NCBI GenBank assembly: GCA_035565675.1
Contig: DATMSA010000050.1
Span: 1-42,464 of the forward strand
Origin: Capillimicrobium sp035565675
Lineage (GTDB): Bacteria; Actinomycetota; Thermoleophilia; Solirubrobacterales; Solirubrobacteraceae
Length of the DNA stretch: 42,464 bases
Reading direction: 5' to 3'
In this document: positions 7,617 to 14,772 of the stretch, in pieces
Numbering within the stretch: the stretch's first letter is position 1
Layout of the letters: each line of letters begins with the position of its first letter
The notes under the pieces: model-generated
Databases searched by the model: none
What the model saw: only the letters and a program-made list of their open reading frames with translations
Told to the model about the DNA's origin: nothing
Program-made: the position numbers and the translations under genes

Positions 7617-9182
7617 CTACTTGGTGCCCAGATAGCGGACGTAGACCAGGTCGTAGGCGAGCTGGCCCGGGGCGCGCAGGACCGCGTCGATCTCCGTGCC
7701 CTTCGACGTGAACGCGACGTAGTTGCCGCGCGACGAGGTCGCCGGCTTCTCGGACGCCACGCTCAGGTAGCCGCCCTTCTCGCCGGGGGCCAGCGGGGCC
7801 GAGCGCGACTCGAGCGACACGTTGCCGGTCGGCCGGTTCCACAGGAACAGGTCGCGCACGCCGTTGGCGTCGTCGCGGATCGAGTTGCTCTCCTTCAGGT
7901 TCGTCGCGTCCGAGTCGAACAGGACGAACTCGCCGGCGCCCGAGATCGTCGGGTTGGCCGAGTCGCCGTTGCCCAGCGACGTGGCCTTCGAGCGCGACGG
8001 CGGGCAGACGACGCGGCCGGCGCCGATGCGCGAGCACGTCGGCGGCAGCTTGCGCCGCAGGTCGCCGTCGAGGTCCATCTCGACGATGTCCTGGGCGCCG
8101 TTGGAGTCGCCCGGGAGGATGTTCGAGGCGGTCGTCTGGAACGCGACGAAGTTGCCGTCGTCGCTGACGTCCGGGTTCGACGACGAGCCGTTGCCCGACG
8201 TGCGGCCGTTGGACGACGTCGAGACGAGGATCGTGTCGAAGCGCAGCGTCTGCGCGCCCTTCACGAACTTGCGCGTGAACGTGCGCTCGAACACGTCGAG
8301 CTGGCCGTTGCCGTCGCCGGGCGAGAGGTTCGAGGCGCGCGAGCTGAACACGACCGCCTTGCCGGCGCGCGCGAACGCGGGCTCGGAGGCGTCGGCGTTG
8401 GCCGGCGTGCCCGAGCGCGAGGCGGAGGCCAGGAACGTCAGGCCGGTGAAGCCGCGGTCCTGGCCGGTGCCCGACAGGATGTGGACGTAGACCTGCTTGA
8501 GCCCGTTGCCCTGCGCGGTGCGGGCCGAGCCCCAGCCGCGGCGGGCCTTGCCGGTGAGCGCCAGGTTCGTGGCCTGCGAGGTGAACGCGACGCGCTCGCA
8601 GGCGCCGTCGATCGACACCTCGGTGGTCGGGCCGTTGGCCTGCTCGCCGTTGGGGCCGACCGAGACGCGCGTCGTCGTGTTCGTGCGCAGGTCGCGGACG
8701 AACGCGTCCGGGACGCCGTTCGTGTCGCCGGGGACGAGGTTGGAGGCGGCCGAGATGAACGCGACGCAGTGCGGCTGGTGGCGCGCGTCGCCGTCCAGGG
8801 ACGGCAGCGTCGACGGGCCGTTGGCGGGCTCGCCGTTCATGCCGACCGAGACGAGCTGCGTCGAGCCGATGTTCCACTCGGTGCCGTCCTGGCCCCACGG
8901 GCCGGCGCGGTTGACGACGAACACGTCGGTCTGGCCGTTGACGTCGCCGGGCACGATGTTCGACGCGTCGGACTCGAACGCCATCAGGCGGGCGATGCGC
9001 TGGTCGTGCGAGACGGCCGGGTTGCGCGAGGGGCCGTTCGGGAAGCCGCCGTCGGCCGAGCGCGAGAGCAGGAACGTGGTGCGGGTGCCCGCCGCGTCGG
9101 CGACGGCGGGCACGGCCGCGCCGAGCGCCAGGCTCGACAGCGCCGCCGCGGTGAGGGCGGCGCGGGACTTGCGGGAGATCAC
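7617..9182 (-). CDS. Secreted seven-repeat beta-propeller-like protein
   Basis: From GTG at 9182 the 521-residue product has a basic N-terminus (VISRKSRAAL), a hydrophobic core and a likely signal peptidase site after about AVADA. Seven repeats follow, centred near residues 69, 142, 200, 279, 348, 422 and 491. Each has the form F-x-S-x-A-S/T-N-L/I and most continue with PGDxNGxxDxF, as in VPGDTNGVPDAF. The repeats resemble PD40/TolB-type propeller blades, and the Asp/Asn-rich turn could bind calcium. No enzymatic domain is visible. AAAGG lies about 10 nt before the GTG. A longer in-frame ATG start at 9521 is less likely, because it would bury the signal peptide. The function is unknown; a surface or secreted binding role is a guess. 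Confidence 0.75.
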   Translation of the reverse strand: MISRKSRAALTAAALSSLALGAAVPAVADAAGTRTTFLLSRSADGGFPNGPSRNPAVSHDQRIARLMAFESDASNIVPGDVNGQTDVFVVNRAGPWGQDGTEWNIGSTQLVSVGMNGEPANGPSTLPSLDGDARHQPHCVAFISAASNLVPGDTNGVPDAFVRDLRTNTTTRVSVGPNGEQANGPTTEVSIDGACERVAFTSQATNLALTGKARRGWGSARTAQGNGLKQVYVHILSGTGQDRGFTGLTFLASASRSGTPANADASEPAFARAGKAVVFSSRASNLSPGDGNGQLDVFERTFTRKFVKGAQTLRFDTILVSTSSNGRTSGNGSSSNPDVSDDGNFVAFQTTASNILPGDSNGAQDIVEMDLDGDLRRKLPPTCSRIGAGRVVCPPSRSKATSLGNGDSANPTISGAGEFVLFDSDATNLKESNSIRDDANGVRDLFLWNRPTGNVSLESRSAPLAPGEKGGYLSVASEKPATSSRGNYVAFTSKGTEIDAVLRAPGQLAYDLVYVRYLGTK

Positions 9183-9213
9183 GATTCGCGTTGCCTTTGC
9201 GAGTGGGGGACGA

Positions 9214-9237
9214 CCGGTCAGCGTGTCAATCGACCGG
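9214..9237. promoter_or_regulatory. Inverted repeat with a -35-like hexamer between divergent genes
   Basis: CCGGTC (9214-9219) and GACCGG (9232-9237) form an inverted repeat. On the minus strand TTGACA occurs at 9229-9224, 42 nt before the GTG of the propeller gene, but no good -10 follows at the usual spacing. This is a possible control site for the secreted protein or the rib operon. The support is weak. Confidence 0.25.
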
Positions 9238-9289
9238 ATCTCTGGACAGCTTGAGCACGGGGCGCATCCGGGCGGGAACGCGCGAGGCG

Positions 9290-9295
9290 TATCCT
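9290..9295 (+). promoter_or_regulatory. -10 element of the riboflavin operon
   Basis: TATCCT ends 11 nt before the ribD ATG at 9307, with no -35 match. Transcription would begin a few nucleotides before the start codon, leaving no room for an FMN riboswitch in the leader. Confidence 0.5.
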
Positions 9296-9306
9296 CCGAT
9301 GGGCGC

Positions 9307-10425
9307 ATGCCCACGACGACCGACACCGACCTGCGCCACCTGGCGCGGGCCGTCGAGCTCGCAGAGGAGCTTCCCGGCCGGGCGACGCCGAATCCCAATG
9401 TAGGCGCGGTGATCGTCACCGACGGCCGCATCGTCGGCGAGGGGACACACGAGCGTTTCGGAGGGCCGCACGCCGAGATCAACGCGATCCGCGCCGCCGG
9501 CGAGGCGGCGCGCGGCGGCACGATCTACGTGTCGCTGGAGCCGTGCGCCCACCACGGCCAGACGCCGCCGTGCACCGACGCGATCCTGGCCGCCGGCCTG
9601 CGGCGCGTCGTCGTCGCCTCCGACGACCCGTCGGCGAAGGCCAACGGGCGGGGCCTGGGGATCCTCCGCGACGAGGGCGTCGACGTGGTCGTGGCCACCG
9701 GCGAGGTGACCAGCCGCGCCAGGCTGGTCAACCAGGCCTTTCGCAAGCACGCCCGCACGGGCCTGCCGTGGATCCTGTTCAAGTCGGCGATGACGCTCGA
9801 CGGCAAGGTCGCCACGCCGACCGGCGACTCGAAGTGGATCTCCGGCGAGGCCAGCCGCCGGCTCGCGCACCGCTGGCGCGCGGCGGTCGACGCGGTCGCC
9901 GTCGGCGTCGGGACCGCGCTCGCCGACGACCCCCAGCTCACCGCCCGCATCGACGGCGTGCACCGCCAGCCGCGGCGCATCGTGTTCGACTCGCTCGCCC
10001 GCCTGCCGCTCGACAGCCAGCTCGTGTCCGCCGCCGGCGAGGTGCCGCTGACCGTCGTCGTCTCGCGCGCCGCCGACCGCCGCGACATCGCCGCGCTGGA
10101 GGCCGCGGGCGCCGACGTGATCGTCGCGTCGGGCGAGAACGAGCCGGCGCGCGTGCGCTCGGCGCTCGCCCAGCTCGGCGACCAGGGGATCACCTCGATC
10201 CTCCTGGAGGGCGGCCCGCACCTGGCCGGCGCGTTCCTCGACGCCGGCGAGATCGACGAGGTCCGGCTGTTCCTGGCCGCGATGCTGCTCGGCGGTCGCG
10301 CCGCCCGCGACCCGCTCGAGGGCAAGGGGATCGATCGCATCGCCGACGCCACCCGCGCCCTGACGATGACGTGCGAGCGCGTCGACGAGGACCTCCTGGT
10401 CAAGGCGCGCCTGAGGGAATGGTGA
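9307..10425 (+). CDS. ribD: Bifunctional pyrimidine deaminase / 5-amino-6-ribosylaminouracil reductase
   Basis: A 372-residue protein with both RibD domains. The N-terminal deaminase (about 1-145) has the zinc ligands HAEINAIRAAGEAARGG and YVSLEPCAHHGQTPPCTDAI, with the catalytic Glu next to the His. The C-terminal reductase (about 150-370) begins WILFKSAMTLDGKVATPTGD and contains ILLEGGPHLAGAFL. It carries out the second and third steps from GTP to lumazine in the cytosol. ATG at 9307 places VELAEELPGRATPNPNVGAV at the normal family position. The frame is open far upstream, but that part overlaps the antisense propeller gene. It is the first gene of ribD-ribE-ribBA-ribH. Confidence 0.96.
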   Translation: MPTTTDTDLRHLARAVELAEELPGRATPNPNVGAVIVTDGRIVGEGTHERFGGPHAEINAIRAAGEAARGGTIYVSLEPCAHHGQTPPCTDAILAAGLRRVVVASDDPSAKANGRGLGILRDEGVDVVVATGEVTSRARLVNQAFRKHARTGLPWILFKSAMTLDGKVATPTGDSKWISGEASRRLAHRWRAAVDAVAVGVGTALADDPQLTARIDGVHRQPRRIVFDSLARLPLDSQLVSAAGEVPLTVVVSRAADRRDIAALEAAGADVIVASGENEPARVRSALAQLGDQGITSILLEGGPHLAGAFLDAGEIDEVRLFLAAMLLGGRAARDPLEGKGIDRIADATRALTMTCERVDEDLLVKARLREW

Positions 10426-10435
10426 CGCCGGGCTG

Positions 10436-11023
10436 ATGTTCACCGGGCTGGTGCAGGACCTGGGCGAGGTGACCCGCGTCGACGAGACCGCCGACGGCGT
10501 CCGCCTGGCGGTCCGCACGCCGCTCGCGCGGGAGCTCGCGGAGGGCGACTCGATCGCCGTCAACGGCGTCTGCCTGACCGCCGTGGGCCTGTGCGGCGGC
10601 GACCTGTTCGGCGCCGACGTGATGCGCGAGACCCTGCGCCGCTCGTCGCTGGCCGAGGTGGAGCCCGGCTCGACCGTGAACCTGGAGCTGCCGCTGCGCG
10701 CCGGCGACCGCCTCGGCGGGCACATGGTCCAGGGCCACGTCGACGGCGTCGGCGCCGTGCGCGACGTGCGCGAGGACGGCTTCGCCCGCATCGTCGAGAT
10801 CGCCGCCGCGCCCGACCTGCTGCGCTACGTCGTCGAGAAGGGCTCCATCGCCGTCGACGGCGTGTCGCTGACGGTGAGCGCCGTCGGCGACGACTTCTTC
10901 GCCGTGTCCCTGATCCCCGAGACGCTCGAGCGCACGACGCTCGGGGCCGCCGAGCCCGGGCGGCCCGTGAACCTGGAGGTGGACGTGCTCGCCAAGTACG
11001 TTGAGAAGCTGGTGGCGCGATGA
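10436..11023 (+). CDS. ribE: Riboflavin synthase, alpha chain
   Basis: A 195-residue protein made of two homologous lumazine-binding halves. It starts with the invariant MFTGLVQDLGEV, and the first half has AVNGVCLTAV, which recurs in the second half as AVDGVSLTVS. GGHMVQGHVDGVG marks the domain boundary. The enzyme dismutates two 6,7-dimethyl-8-ribityllumazine molecules to riboflavin. It starts 10 nt after ribD, and its stop overlaps the ribBA start in ATGA, as expected for a coupled operon. Length and motifs are ordinary for the family. Confidence 0.96.
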   Translation: MFTGLVQDLGEVTRVDETADGVRLAVRTPLARELAEGDSIAVNGVCLTAVGLCGGDLFGADVMRETLRRSSLAEVEPGSTVNLELPLRAGDRLGGHMVQGHVDGVGAVRDVREDGFARIVEIAAAPDLLRYVVEKGSIAVDGVSLTVSAVGDDFFAVSLIPETLERTTLGAAEPGRPVNLEVDVLAKYVEKLVAR

Positions 11024-12291
11024 TGAGCCGCACGACGCCCTTCGCCACGATCGAGGAGGCCATCGACGACATCCGCGCCGGGCGGATGGTCGTGGTCTGC
11101 GACGACGAGGACCGCGAGAACGAGGGCGACCTGACGATGGCCGCCCAGTTCGCGACCCCGGACGCCATCAACTTCATGGCCAAGGAGGGGCGCGGGCTGA
11201 TCTGCCTGGCGCTCACCCCCGAGCGCTGCGACGAGATGGGCCTCGACCTGATGGCGGCCAAGAACGAGTCCGCCTTCGAGACCGCGTTCACGGTGTCGGT
11301 CGAGGCCCGCGAGGGCGTCACGACCGGGATCAGCGCCGCCGACCGCGCGCACACGATCCAGGTGGCGATCGACCCGCAGAGCGCGCCGCGCGACCTCGTG
11401 CAGCCCGGCCACGTGTTCCCGCTGAAGGCCCGCGCCGGCGGCGTGCTCGAGCGCGCCGGCCAGACCGAGGCCGCCGTCGACCTCGCCCGCCTCGCCGGCC
11501 TCAACCCGGCCGGCGTGATCTGCGAGATCATGAACGACGACGGCACGATGGCCCGCGTGCCCGACCTCGTCGGCTACTGCCAGCGCCACGGGCTGAAGAT
11601 GATCACGGTCGCCGACCTGATCGCCTACCGGCGCAAGCACGACAAGCTGGTCGAGCGGGTGGTGGCGACGACGCTGCCGACGACGTTCGGCGACTTCACC
11701 GCGGTCGGCTACCGGTCGCTCGTCGACGACAAGCACCACGTCGCGCTCGTCAAGGGCGAGGTCGCCGGGCGCGAGGACGTGCTCGTGCGCGTGCACTCCG
11801 AGTGCCTCACCGGCGACGTGTTCCACTCGCTGCGCTGCGACTGCGGCGAGCAGCTCGAGTCCGCGCTGGCGATGATCGAGCGCGAGGGCACCGGCGTGCT
11901 GCTGTACCTGGCCCAGGAGGGCCGCGGCATCGGGCTGCTCAACAAGCTGCGCGCCTACAAGCTGCAGGAGCAGGGCCTCGACACCGTCGACGCGAACCTG
12001 CGCCTCGGCCTGCCCGCGGACCTGCGCGACTACGGCATCGGCGCCCAGATCCTCACCGACCTGGGGCTGTCGTCGATCCGGATCCTGACCAACAACCCCA
12101 AGAAGATCCTCGGCCTCGAGGGCTACGGGCTGTCGGTCACCGAGCAGATCCCGATCGAGCACGTCGCCAACCCGCACAACGAGGCCTACCTGCGCGCGAA
12201 GGCCGAGAAGCTGGGGCACACGCTCCACCACCAGGGCGTCGACGTCGACGAGGAGATGCTCCACGCCGAGCATCGGCGGGACCACTCGTGA
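11020..12291 (+). CDS. ribBA: Fused DHBP synthase / GTP cyclohydrolase II
   Basis: A 423-residue fusion. The N-terminal half is 3,4-dihydroxy-2-butanone-4-phosphate synthase with DDEDRENEGDLTMAA (about 27-41), which holds the catalytic acidic loop, and QPGHVFPLKARAGG. The C-terminal half is GTP cyclohydrolase II with the zinc cysteines in CLTGDVFHSLRCDCGEQ and the downstream YLAQEGRGIGLLNKL. Together they make both precursors of riboflavin, from ribulose 5-phosphate and GTP. ATG 11020 overlaps the ribE stop; a second ATG three bases later would also serve. The stop overlaps the GTG of ribH. Confidence 0.97.
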   Translation: MMSRTTPFATIEEAIDDIRAGRMVVVCDDEDRENEGDLTMAAQFATPDAINFMAKEGRGLICLALTPERCDEMGLDLMAAKNESAFETAFTVSVEAREGVTTGISAADRAHTIQVAIDPQSAPRDLVQPGHVFPLKARAGGVLERAGQTEAAVDLARLAGLNPAGVICEIMNDDGTMARVPDLVGYCQRHGLKMITVADLIAYRRKHDKLVERVVATTLPTTFGDFTAVGYRSLVDDKHHVALVKGEVAGREDVLVRVHSECLTGDVFHSLRCDCGEQLESALAMIEREGTGVLLYLAQEGRGIGLLNKLRAYKLQEQGLDTVDANLRLGLPADLRDYGIGAQILTDLGLSSIRILTNNPKKILGLEGYGLSVTEQIPIEHVANPHNEAYLRAKAEKLGHTLHHQGVDVDEEMLHAEHRRDHS

Positions 12292-12716
12292 GGGTCGCGC
12301 TCTGCGTCGCGCGGTTCTACGAGGACCTCGCGCAGCGGCTGGAGGACGGCGCCCGCGCCGCGTTCGCGGAGGCCGGCGTCACCGACGTCGACCGCTTCGA
12401 CGTGCCCGGGGCGTTCGAGCTGCCGCTCGCCGCCCGGTACGCGGCCGACTCCGGCCGCTACGACGGCATCGCCTGCCTGGGCGCCGTCATCCGCGGCGAG
12501 ACCGACCACTACGACTGGGTCTGCCAGGAGGCGGCGCGCGGCATCCAGGACGTCCAGCTGCGCAGCGGCGTGCCGTGCGCGTTCGGCGTGCTGACCGTCG
12601 ACACCATGGAGCAGGCGCTGGCGCGCTCGGGCGGCGGCAAGCGCGACAGCGGCCGGCACGCCGCCGAGGCCGTCCTGGCGCTCGCGCGCGTGCGCGCCCA
12701 ATTGGCCGGCGGCTGA
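12288..12716 (+). CDS. ribH: 6,7-dimethyl-8-ribityllumazine synthase
   Basis: A 142-residue product with GTG start overlapping the ribBA stop (GTGA). Family marks are FDVPGAFELPLAAR, GAVIRGETDHYDWV with the conserved His, and FGVLTVDTMEQALARSGGGK, where the Arg near the phosphate site is kept. The N-terminus is about ten residues shorter than in many homologues, starting almost at the first beta strand (VRVALCVARF). The usual AGNKG segment is replaced by KRDSGRH. It condenses the RibA/RibD pyrimidine with DHBP and completes the operon. No start exists that would lengthen it without running into ribBA. Confidence 0.93.
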   Translation: MRVALCVARFYEDLAQRLEDGARAAFAEAGVTDVDRFDVPGAFELPLAARYAADSGRYDGIACLGAVIRGETDHYDWVCQEAARGIQDVQLRSGVPCAFGVLTVDTMEQALARSGGGKRDSGRHAAEAVLALARVRAQLAGG

Positions 12717-12748
12717 CCGGCGGACCTGACCGCGGCGGCCGTTCGCGG

Positions 12749-12754
12749 TAGCCT
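12749..12754 (+). promoter_or_regulatory. -10 element of the small membrane protein gene
   Basis: TAGCCT ends 9 nt before the ATG at 12764, in the 47-bp gap after ribH. It matches the TANNNT arrangement at other starts, and there is no SD. Confidence 0.45.
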
Positions 12755-12763
12755 GCCGGGTCC

Positions 12764-13102
12764 ATGTCCGTTCCGACGGCCGGCACCAGCGGGCAGGTGA
12801 TCGCGATCGCCCTGACCCTGGGCGTCCACGTCCTCGGCGCCCTCGCGCTCGTCTACCTGCTCGTGCGCGACAGCGGCACGAGCCCGCGCGACTGGTGGCC
12901 GGGCGACGACGACGGCCCGTCGCGCGACGACGGCCCGCCGCCCGGGCCCCAGGACGGCGGGGGCGGCCTGCCGCTCCCGGACGCGGCGCCGGCGCCTGTC
13001 CGCCTGCGCGAGCCGGCGCACCTGGCCGACGCCTACGACCGCCCGCGGCGCCGTCCCGCGCATCCGGCGCGCGACCCCGAGCGCACGCCGTCCCAGCGCT
13101 GA
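12764..13102 (+). CDS. Small single-pass membrane protein with disordered tail
   Basis: A 112-residue protein of unknown family. One membrane helix lies at about residues 12-34 (AIALTLGVHVLGALALVYLL). After it comes an acidic stretch DWWPGDDDGPSRDD, then a Pro/Gly/Arg-rich tail that looks disordered. The N-terminus is probably outside and the charged tail inside, but the topology is not certain. A TAGCCT hexamer before the start suggests its own promoter. Its stop is one base from the stop of the antisense kinase gene. Codon third positions are G/C as in its neighbours, supporting real coding sequence. I cannot name a function. Confidence 0.65.
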   Translation: MSVPTAGTSGQVIAIALTLGVHVLGALALVYLLVRDSGTSPRDWWPGDDDGPSRDDGPPPGPQDGGGGLPLPDAAPAPVRLREPAHLADAYDRPRRRPAHPARDPERTPSQR

Positions 13103-13103
13103 G

Positions 13104-14495
13104 CTAGCGGCCGGCGGCCCGCTCCGCCTGGCGCAACGTCGACATCACGGTCCCGCGCTGGTCGGGGTTCTGCAGCCGCTGCTCGAGCACGGGGATCGCC
13201 TCGTCGGGCCGGCCGGCGAGCAGCAGCGCGTGGCCGAGGTCGTAGAGGGCGTACGCGCACGGGTCGGTCTGCTCCACCGGGCAGTCGGCGACGGCCTGCT
13301 GCAGCAGCGGGATCGCCTCGTCGGGCCGGCCCTGCTGGATCAGCGCGTGGCCCTCGGCCAGGAGCTGCGACGGGTCGCCGCCGCCCTGCGGCGTCGTCGG
13401 CGTGTCGGGCTCGGTCTCGGGCGGCGGGGCCGGCTCGGTCTCCTGGGTCGCCGTCTCGGGCGCCGCCTGCGTGGCCGTGGCGCGCGGCTCGCGCGCGGGG
13501 TCCCGGGCGCGCTCGCGCGAGGCGGCGGTGCCGGCGGTCGTCGCCGCGCCGGCGCGCCGCTCGCCGTCGTCGCCGCCGGTGAGCGCGAACGCGGCGACCG
13601 CGGCGCCGGCCAGCAGCGCGGCCAGCCCGGCCAGCACGGCGGTCGGGACGCGCCGCCGCGGCCGGGGCGGGGCGGGGGCCAGCGCGTCGCGCAGCGCTTC
13701 GACCATCCGCGCCGCGGTCGGCCAGCGACGGTCGGGGTCCTTGTCGAGGGCGCGCCGCAGCACGCGGTCGACGGCGGCGGGCAGGGTCGGGTCCACGTCG
13801 CTGGCCGCCGGCGGCGGCGTCTCGACGTGGGCGCGGGCCTGGGCGGCGACGGTCGCCATCGCGAACGGCCGCCGGCCGGCGAGCAGCTCGAACGCGACGA
13901 CCGCGAGCGCGTAGCGGTCGCTGGCCGCGGTCGCGGCGCGCCCGAGCGCCTGCTCGGGCGACAGGTAGGAGGCGGTGCCCAGGACCGTGCCCGTCTGGGT
14001 CAGGCCCCCGTCGGCGACCATGCGGGCGATCCCGAAGTCGCCGACGGCCAGCCGTCCGCGCGCGTCCAGCAGCAGGTTCGCGGGCTTGACGTCGCGGTGG
14101 ACGATCCCGTGGCGGTGGGCGTGGTCGAGCGCCGACGCGGCCTCCGCCAGCCACCGCAGCGCCGTCTCGGCGGGGATGCGGGCGCCGCCCCGGATGCGGT
14201 CGGCGACGCTGCCGCCGGTCATCAGCTCCATGACGATGAACGGGATCCCGGCCGCGTCGCCGATGTCGTAGACGGTGACGACGTGGGGATGGTCGGAGAC
14301 GCGCGCGGCGGCGCGGGCCTCGCGGAAGAAGCGGGCGCGGGCGTCGGCGTCGGCGGCGACGTGCTCGTGCAGCAGCTTGATCGCCACCGGCCGGCCGAGC
14401 AGCGTGTCCTCGGCGCGGTACACGGTGGCCATCCCGCCGGCGGCCAGGCGGCGGGGGTCGCGGTAGCGGTCGGGCAGGTCGTCGACGGAGGCCAT
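13104..14495 (-). CDS. Transmembrane Ser/Thr protein kinase with C-terminal TPR-like region
   Basis: A 463-residue Hanks-type kinase. The catalytic domain covers about 10-272 with glycine loop AAGGMATVY (first Gly replaced by Ala), Lys40 in VAIK, Glu59, IVHRDVKPAN (Asp135, Asn140) and DFG at 153-155, so the active-site residues are intact. The basic PRPRRR is followed by one helix (about 283-306, VPTAVLAGLAALLAGAAV). Outside lies an Ala/Thr/Pro-rich linker and two TPR-like units (GRPDEAIPLLQQAV and GRPDEAIPVLEQRL). There are no PASTA repeats. It may sense an external protein or cell-wall signal. Its targets are unknown. Confidence 0.9.
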   Translation of the reverse strand: MASVDDLPDRYRDPRRLAAGGMATVYRAEDTLLGRPVAIKLLHEHVAADADARARFFREARAAARVSDHPHVVTVYDIGDAAGIPFIVMELMTGGSVADRIRGGARIPAETALRWLAEAASALDHAHRHGIVHRDVKPANLLLDARGRLAVGDFGIARMVADGGLTQTGTVLGTASYLSPEQALGRAATAASDRYALAVVAFELLAGRRPFAMATVAAQARAHVETPPPAASDVDPTLPAAVDRVLRRALDKDPDRRWPTAARMVEALRDALAPAPPRPRRRVPTAVLAGLAALLAGAAVAAFALTGGDDGERRAGAATTAGTAASRERARDPAREPRATATQAAPETATQETEPAPPPETEPDTPTTPQGGGDPSQLLAEGHALIQQGRPDEAIPLLQQAVADCPVEQTDPCAYALYDLGHALLLAGRPDEAIPVLEQRLQNPDQRGTVMSTLRQAERAAGR

Positions 14496-14551
14496 GGCGA
14501 AGATGGTGGCCTACCCGGGGCCGCGCGCGGAGACACGGACCGGGCATGGGC

Positions 14552-14557
14552 TATCCT
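14552..14557 (+). promoter_or_regulatory. -10 element of rpmB
   Basis: TATCCT ends 10 nt before the rpmB ATG and is preceded by C, as at several other starts here. No SD or -35 hexamer is evident. A leaderless or nearly leaderless transcript is predicted. Confidence 0.5.
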
Positions 14558-14567
14558 GCGGCGTCCC

Positions 14568-14759
14568 ATGGCCAAGGTCTGTCATTCCTGCGGCAAGGGC
14601 CCCGCGTTCGGGCACAGCCGCAGCCACTCGATGGTCGCCACGAAGCGGCGCTTCAACCCGAACCTGCAGAAGGTGCGGGTGATGGTCGGCAGCGCGCCCC
14701 GGCGCGTCTACGTCTGCACCCGCTGCCTCAAGGCGGGCAAGGTCACCAAGGCGCTCTAG
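14568..14759 (+). CDS. rpmB: 50S ribosomal protein L28, zinc-binding form
   Basis: A 63-residue ribosomal protein. The N-terminus MAKVCHSCGKGPAFGHSRSH, then RRFNPNLQKVRV, is diagnostic for L28. Four cysteines (5, 8, 50, 53) in two CxxC pairs make this the zinc-binding variant. It assembles into the large subunit near the E site. It is followed after 13 nt by the FakA-type kinase, as in other actinobacteria. Its start is divergent from the Ser/Thr kinase gene, 72 bp away. Confidence 0.97.
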   Translation: MAKVCHSCGKGPAFGHSRSHSMVATKRRFNPNLQKVRVMVGSAPRRVYVCTRCLKAGKVTKAL

Positions 14760-14772
14760 CGGCGCAGCCCTC

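Noticed and set aside
9224..9229. TTGACA as a full sigma-70 promoter for the propeller gene
   Set aside because: The -35 match is perfect, but no TANNNT occurs 16-18 nt downstream, so it is not called as a complete promoter.
9183..9306. FMN riboswitch before ribD
   Set aside because: None of the conserved sequence blocks can be found by eye, and the predicted promoter lies next to the start codon.
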